This document shows positions 60,108-64,000 of a stretch of 64,000 bases of DNA, in pieces. The notes under the pieces were generated by a model. That model had not been told where the DNA came from, ran no database searches, and saw nothing but the letters and a program-made list of their open reading frames with translations. Position 1 is the stretch's first letter, and each line of letters opens with the position of its first letter. Both the position numbers and the translations under genes were made by a program. This DNA comes from an uncultured Granulosicoccus sp. (GTDB lineage Bacteria > Pseudomonadota > Gammaproteobacteria > Granulosicoccales > Granulosicoccaceae): positions 1 to 64,000 of the forward strand of contig CANLXI010000008.1 of NCBI GenBank assembly GCA_947495035.1. The letters are read 5' to 3'.

Positions 60108-61892
60108 ATGAAGCGAAGACCAACCATGCTGGCTGTTGCCGGTACCCTGGCCATCAGTGTTGCAGGGTTCTGCAATACGGTAGCCGCAGCGGAGGTGTCC
60201 ATCGAGGACATCATGAACGATCAGGCCAGCGGCGAGGATATCGTCTCCTATGGTCTCGGGCCGCGTGGACAACGCTACAGTCCGCTGGCGACACTGAACA
60301 AGGACAACATCAAGAACCTCTATCCCGTCTGGTCGTTTTCGTTTGGCGGAGAAAAGCAGCGTGGACAGGAGTCACAGCCTCTGATCAAGGACGGTGTCAT
60401 GTATGTCACCGGGTCCTACAGTCGCATGTGGGCCATCGATATTGCAACGGGTGAGGAACTGTGGCAATACGATGCCCGATTGCCCGAAGGCATCCTGCCC
60501 TGCTGTGATGTCGTCAACCGCGGAGCTGCCATCCTGGGAGACAAGGTCTTCTTCGGAACGCTTGATGCGAAGATCGTGGCGCTGGACGCCAAGACCGGCA
60601 AGGTCATCTGGCGCAAGACGCTGGGCGACTACGAAGCGGGCTATTCGTATACGGCAGCACCTCTGATCGTGCCGACCAAGGCACATGGACCGTTGATACT
60701 GACCGGCAATTCCGGTGGTGAATTCGGTATCGTCGGCCAGGTGGATGCCAGGAACCCCGATACCGGTGAGCTGGTCTGGTCCCGACCTACCATCGAAGGG
60801 CACATGGGAACACTCAATGGTGAAGAATCCACCATGACCGGGGTGAAGAACGAATCCTGGGCCGGGGACATGTGGCAGAACGGTGGTGGCGCAACCTGGC
60901 TGGGCGGTACTTACGATCCGGACACAGGCCTGGCATATTTCGGTACCGGTAATCCGGCGCCCTGGAACAGCTATCTGCGTCCGGGAGACAACAAGTGGAC
61001 CTCTGCACGTATAGCGATCGATCCGGAGAATGGCGAAATCGTCTGGGGCTTTCAGTCAACGCCTCACGATGGCTGGGATTTCGATGGCGTCAACGAGTTC
61101 ATTTCCTTCGACATGGAAAAGGATGGTGAGCTCATCAAGGCCGGCGCCACTGCCGATCGCAACGGCTTCTTCTACGTGCTGGACAGAACCAGTGGTGAAT
61201 TCATTTCAGCCACACCATTCGTGCAGGATATCACCTGGGCCAAGGGTATCGACGAGAACGGTGTTCCCTTGTTCGACCCGGAAAACCGTCCGGGAAATCC
61301 GTCGGAAAGTGCTGATGGCAAGAAAGGCAAGTCCATCTTCGCCGTGCCCAGTTTTCTCGGTGGCAAGAACTGGATGCCGATGGCCTATTCGCAGAAGACC
61401 AGCAACTTCTACATTCCATCCAATGAGTGGGGCATGGATATCTGGAACGAACCGGTCACCTACAAGAAAGGTGCAGCCTATCTGGGGGCCGGATTCACGA
61501 TCAAGCCGATATTCGATGATTACATCGGTTCTCTGAAGGCCATGGATCCGGTCAGTGGCGAGATCAAGTGGGAATACAAGAACAAGGCACCACTGTGGGG
61601 CGGCGTATTGACCACGGCCGGTGGTCTGGTCTTCACCGGTACACCGGAAGGTTATCTGAAGGCCTTTGATGACGAGACCGGCGAGGAGCTCTGGAAGTTC
61701 CAGACCGGCACCGGCATCGTCTCCTCGCCAATTACCTGGGAACAGGACGGTGAGCAGTATGTTGCGATCGTGACCGGCTGGGGTGGTGCTGTGCCTCTGT
61801 GGGGCGGCGAGGTTGCCAAGGTGGTCAGTTACCTGAACCAGGGTGGATCCGTCTGGGTATTCAAGGTGCCGGAAGGTCTGGCGTCACGTTAA
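60108..61892 (+). CDS. PQQ-dependent alcohol dehydrogenase, lanthanide-type active site
   Basis: This 594-residue periplasmic quinoprotein has a signal peptide (about residues 1-28) and an eight-bladed propeller with tryptophan-docking repeats. It has the vicinal disulfide C132-C133 ([10 protein letters not shown]), metal ligands in GGEFG (E205) and GTGNPAPW (N282), and the catalytic Asp in [11 protein letters not shown] (D324). D326, two residues on, marks lanthanide-dependent enzymes (XoxF, PedH); calcium enzymes have Ala or Ser there. The overall pattern ([17 protein letters not shown]) is closer to ethanol-type ExaA/PedH than to methanol dehydrogenases. AGGAG precedes the ATG. Cytochrome c550 encoded in the same run is the likely electron acceptor. 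Confidence 0.92.
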   Translation: MKRRPTMLAVAGTLAISVAGFCNTVAAAEVSIEDIMNDQASGEDIVSYGLGPRGQRYSPLATLNKDNIKNLYPVWSFSFGGEKQRGQESQPLIKDGVMYVTGSYSRMWAIDIATGEELWQYDARLPEGILPCCDVVNRGAAILGDKVFFGTLDAKIVALDAKTGKVIWRKTLGDYEAGYSYTAAPLIVPTKAHGPLILTGNSGGEFGIVGQVDARNPDTGELVWSRPTIEGHMGTLNGEESTMTGVKNESWAGDMWQNGGGATWLGGTYDPDTGLAYFGTGNPAPWNSYLRPGDNKWTSARIAIDPENGEIVWGFQSTPHDGWDFDGVNEFISFDMEKDGELIKAGATADRNGFFYVLDRTSGEFISATPFVQDITWAKGIDENGVPLFDPENRPGNPSESADGKKGKSIFAVPSFLGGKNWMPMAYSQKTSNFYIPSNEWGMDIWNEPVTYKKGAAYLGAGFTIKPIFDDYIGSLKAMDPVSGEIKWEYKNKAPLWGGVLTTAGGLVFTGTPEGYLKAFDDETGEELWKFQTGTGIVSSPITWEQDGEQYVAIVTGWGGAVPLWGGEVAKVVSYLNQGGSVWVFKVPEGLASR

Positions 61893-61904
61893 GCAGTGTT
61901 GGAA

Positions 61905-61932
61905 CCGGAGCCGGTCATGATGCCGGCTCCGG
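61905..61932. terminator. Hairpin between convergent dehydrogenase and FIST genes
   Basis: CCGGAGCCGG and CCGGCTCCGG form a perfect 10-bp stem around an 8-base loop, 13 bases after the dehydrogenase stop. The T-tract is weak. Confidence 0.6.
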
Positions 61933-61992
61933 AATCGGCTTTCCTGCCGAATGTGTCGGGCCAGGATACGGTGAGAACCGCCATTCGCACCA

Positions 61993-63207
61993 TCATTCGT
62001 GGTGACATTCATCTTCCGGACTCGACTCGGACGGTGTGCCAATGGCGATACCGGTGAAGGTCTGGTTGATGTGCATGGAATTGAATTGCTCGCCGTAGGT
62101 ATTGAAACCCACGAAGCGCTTTTCCCTGTACAGCTCGGCAATGCGATGGGTTGTCTGGCGATGCCGGGCATCGAGCTTTCGGTAAATGCAGTCGAATCCG
62201 ACAATGAGATCGATGGGGCCGATTTCCTGTTCCAGTGCGTCGATGGCCTGTCGGGAGGACTCAACCATGCCTTCGGATCGAGCAACGGTCATCACCAGGC
62301 CGTTGTCGATGGCGCAGAAGAACGTCAATGACATGTCTTCATTGAGTTGCTGGATCGAGCGGCTGTAGTGTTCTCCCCCAAATCGAACGATGACGGAGTA
62401 AGAGGCAAAGCTACCTGAATCCAGTTCCTCGGGGCTCATGCCGATGGCGTTGGCATAGGCCACTGCGGCCGGCTCGGCATTGAATTCGCTGACCCGTCGC
62501 AGATCCGGATCAGCCTCGGTGACTACCAGCTTGTGTTCGGTGGGCGCGAAGTTGTTGTTGGTGAACAGCTTGAAGGGCAGCTGGCAATCGATCAACGTCA
62601 GAATGGCAGCGCCGGACATTACCTGGTCATTGCTGATCTGCCAGGTTTTTTCGAACAAGAGGTCATCACCGGCGGAACCGCCTATCAATGGTATGCCGTC
62701 GAGTCCTCGATCGATGGCGACAGTGACGGTTTCTTCCGAATACGACAAGCCATCGATGAGCAACAGGGCGAATTGCGTGTGAGTCTCGTCAGGGTGGGGC
62801 AGGGTGTCGAGAAATCGTTTTCTGTGTTCTGCAGTGATTCCCGCGATATTCTCCATGCCGAGGCTGGCTGCATCCTGCATCACGACGGACTGTGCATTGA
62901 ACCAGCGGGCGGGAAGCAGGACGGCGATGAATCCCTGTTCCTGCATGCCATCGGGTGTGACTTCTCCACTGGTAGAGCATCCGCAGAAAGTCAGCGTCGG
63001 ACTGCGCTGGCGCAGCCCCGTGACCAGTTGTTCAGGCGCATGCCGACTGGCAGAGAACCAGATGATGGCAATCGCAATATCCTGCTTGTCGGCAATATCA
63101 CCAATACGGCTGCACAATTGATCCGTATTGGCCGTTTCGCTCCACAACACCTGTATTCCGCTGGTATAGCAGTTAACGGACACAGGGTCGGTTGCGGATG
63201 TATTCAT
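61993..63207 (-). CDS. FIST-domain sensor protein (NosP family)
   Basis: This 404-residue protein has FIST N-terminal (about residues 20-220; TLTFCGCSTSGEVTPDG, DGIPLIGGSAGDD) and FIST C-terminal domains (about 225-390; VGFDCIYRKLD, GFNTYGEQ). NosP-type FIST proteins bind heme and nitric oxide and control a histidine kinase. In Pseudomonas aeruginosa one lies beside the exa alcohol oxidation genes, as here. No kinase gene is in view. The ATG at 63207 (MNTSATDP) is chosen; upstream residues of the open frame lack family character. Confidence 0.83.
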   Translation of the reverse strand: MNTSATDPVSVNCYTSGIQVLWSETANTDQLCSRIGDIADKQDIAIAIIWFSASRHAPEQLVTGLRQRSPTLTFCGCSTSGEVTPDGMQEQGFIAVLLPARWFNAQSVVMQDAASLGMENIAGITAEHRKRFLDTLPHPDETHTQFALLLIDGLSYSEETVTVAIDRGLDGIPLIGGSAGDDLLFEKTWQISNDQVMSGAAILTLIDCQLPFKLFTNNNFAPTEHKLVVTEADPDLRRVSEFNAEPAAVAYANAIGMSPEELDSGSFASYSVIVRFGGEHYSRSIQQLNEDMSLTFFCAIDNGLVMTVARSEGMVESSRQAIDALEQEIGPIDLIVGFDCIYRKLDARHRQTTHRIAELYREKRFVGFNTYGEQFNSMHINQTFTGIAIGTPSESSPEDECHHE

Positions 63208-63241
63208 GAGTGACACGGGGCCGGCCCGATTGCACGTAACA

Positions 63242-63258
63242 GACACACAGAGTGTGTC
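63242..63258 (-). terminator. Short hairpin after DAHP synthase gene
   Basis: GACACAC-AGA-GTGTGTC is a 7-bp stem eight bases downstream of the minus-strand DAHP synthase stop. The T-tract is weak (TGTTACG on the minus strand). Confidence 0.35.
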
Positions 63259-63265
63259 ACAGAGT

Positions 63266-64000
63266 TCAGGTCGAGGTGAAGGGCTTGCCGAAAATTGCCT
63301 GCTGCATGGCTGATGCGAGCATTGACAGTGTCTCGTCGGTATCCTGCCATCCCATGCAGGCATCGGTGATGCTTTGCCCATAGGTCAGTTCTGCCGGAGG
63401 TGCCATGCTCTGCTTGCCTTCCACCAGATGGCTTTCGATCATGAGACCGGCAATCAGCGATGACTCGGCGGGCAGGCGAGCGGCGATATCGGCGGCTACC
63501 AGACGCTGGCGTTTGTGATCCTTGAGGCTGTTGCCATGGCTGCAATCGATCATGATGCGCGGGGAAATGCCCCGCTGTTGCTGGCTGTCGCTGGCTGCCT
63601 TGACGCTGGCCGTGTCGAAATTCGGGGTCTTGCCGCCACGCAGAATCAGGTGAGCGTCCTCATTGCCACGAGTTCTGAACAAGGCGATGCGGCCTTCGCT
63701 GGTGGGGCTGAGAAAGGCATGGGGGTGGCTGGCTGCCTGGATGGCATCGATGGCAATTCCGACATCGCCACTGGTGGCGTTCTTGAAGCCCACGGGGCAG
63801 GACAGTCCGGAGGCAATTTCCCGGTGGACCTGACTTTCGGTGGTGCGTGCGCCGATGGCGCCCCAACTGACCGTATCGGCATAGTACTGCCCGGTGGCGG
63901 CATCGAGAAATTCGCAGCCGGCGGGCATGCCGATGGCCGCCAGGTCCAGCAGCAGCTTGCGCGCCTTGTACAGACCTTCGTCGATCTGGAAGCTGTTGTC
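63266..64000 (-). CDS. DAHP synthase, AroG type (5' partial)
   Basis: The C-terminal two thirds of a class I 3-deoxy-7-phosphoheptulonate synthase are present; the start lies beyond the right edge. This enzyme joins phosphoenolpyruvate and erythrose-4-phosphate at the head of aromatic amino-acid synthesis. Family motifs are WGAIGARTTESQVHREIASG, PVGFKNATSG, LRGG, IMIDCSHGNS and SITDACMGW. The segment 63929-64000 continues in frame (FQIDEGLYKARKLLLD). Which of the AroF/G/H isozymes it is cannot be told from the visible part. Confidence 0.93.
   Translation of the reverse strand, partial: DNSFQIDEGLYKARKLLLDLAAIGMPAGCEFLDAATGQYYADTVSWGAIGARTTESQVHREIASGLSCPVGFKNATSGDVGIAIDAIQAASHPHAFLSPTSEGRIALFRTRGNEDAHLILRGGKTPNFDTASVKAASDSQQQRGISPRIMIDCSHGNSLKDHKRQRLVAADIAARLPAESSLIAGLMIESHLVEGKQSMAPPAELTYGQSITDACMGWQDTDETLSMLASAMQQAIFGKPFTST

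Noticed and set aside
60108-61892. Methanol dehydrogenase MxaF or XoxF
   Set aside because: The MxaJ-like and Mxa-like neighbours are tempting, but the active-site context ([11 protein letters not shown]), the PedF-like cytochrome and the FIST neighbour point to an ethanol-type ExaA/PedH enzyme, and no mxaG/mxaI-like gene is present.

Overview
The window looks like part of a chromosome from a moderately GC-rich, heterotrophic and probably marine gammaproteobacterium. This rests on a FleQ-FleN-FliA flagellar regulatory block (FleQ control is typical of gammaproteobacteria), a DUF1840 protein, a probable GlyGly-CTERM tail, an acidic amino-acid/cysteate-type uptake locus, a sulfatase locus, and an exa/ped-like PQQ-dependent alcohol oxidation region. 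A Granulosicoccus-like organism would fit, but this is a guess from gene content. Most of the window is ordinary chromosomal sequence; there is no prophage, insertion sequence, rRNA or CRISPR array. The left edge cuts a response-regulator gene and the right edge cuts a DAHP synthase gene.

Layout: 1-1386, receiver plus degenerate HD-GYP protein whose upstream coding DNA is a hexanucleotide repeat. 1483-6725, GltIJKL-type ABC importer with a D-cysteine desulfhydrase/L-cysteate sulfo-lyase family enzyme and a divergent LysR regulator. 6840-7487, Hsp20 gene with a sigma-32-like promoter, a ROSE-like RNA thermometer and a strong terminator. 7587-13547, sulfatase, carbohydrate-type ABC importer and divergent LysR gene. 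13601-13983, small unknown gene directly behind a LexA box. 14053-20309, membrane protein, FlgM-like protein, FleQ, FleN, FliA, a GYF-like protein and a degenerate GGDEF protein. 20398-20473, tRNA-Glu. 20701-24979, RND efflux pair. 25115-29614, lipoproteins, UgpQ-like and HisN-like enzymes. 29805-33326, overlapping operon of a TolA/OmpA-like envelope protein, a coiled-coil protein and a MocR-type regulator. 33515-36789, two unusual modular extracytoplasmic proteins. 36855-45561, YdjM-like, DUF1840, DUF1501/DUF1800, molybdopterin oxidoreductase, YHS and EamA proteins.

The most coherent system is 45799-63207. It holds a PQQ-associated solute-binding protein and YVTN beta-propeller; a seven-gene MoxR/DUF58/DUF4381/VWA/VWA/TPR/BatD-like module whose first gene overlaps a CxxxCW protein carrying an extra C-terminal domain; then divergently a PedF-like cytochrome c550, an MxaJ-like binding protein, a SoxYZ-like carrier, a zinc metallohydrolase and the PQQ alcohol dehydrogenase. 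The dehydrogenase has Asp two residues after the catalytic Asp (D324-F325-D326), the signature of lanthanide-dependent enzymes. A FIST protein (NosP family) follows. The likely logic is periplasmic alcohol oxidation passing electrons to cytochrome c550, with the MoxR/VWA genes acting as a metal-insertion or maturation machine comparable to MxaRSACKL of methylotrophs.
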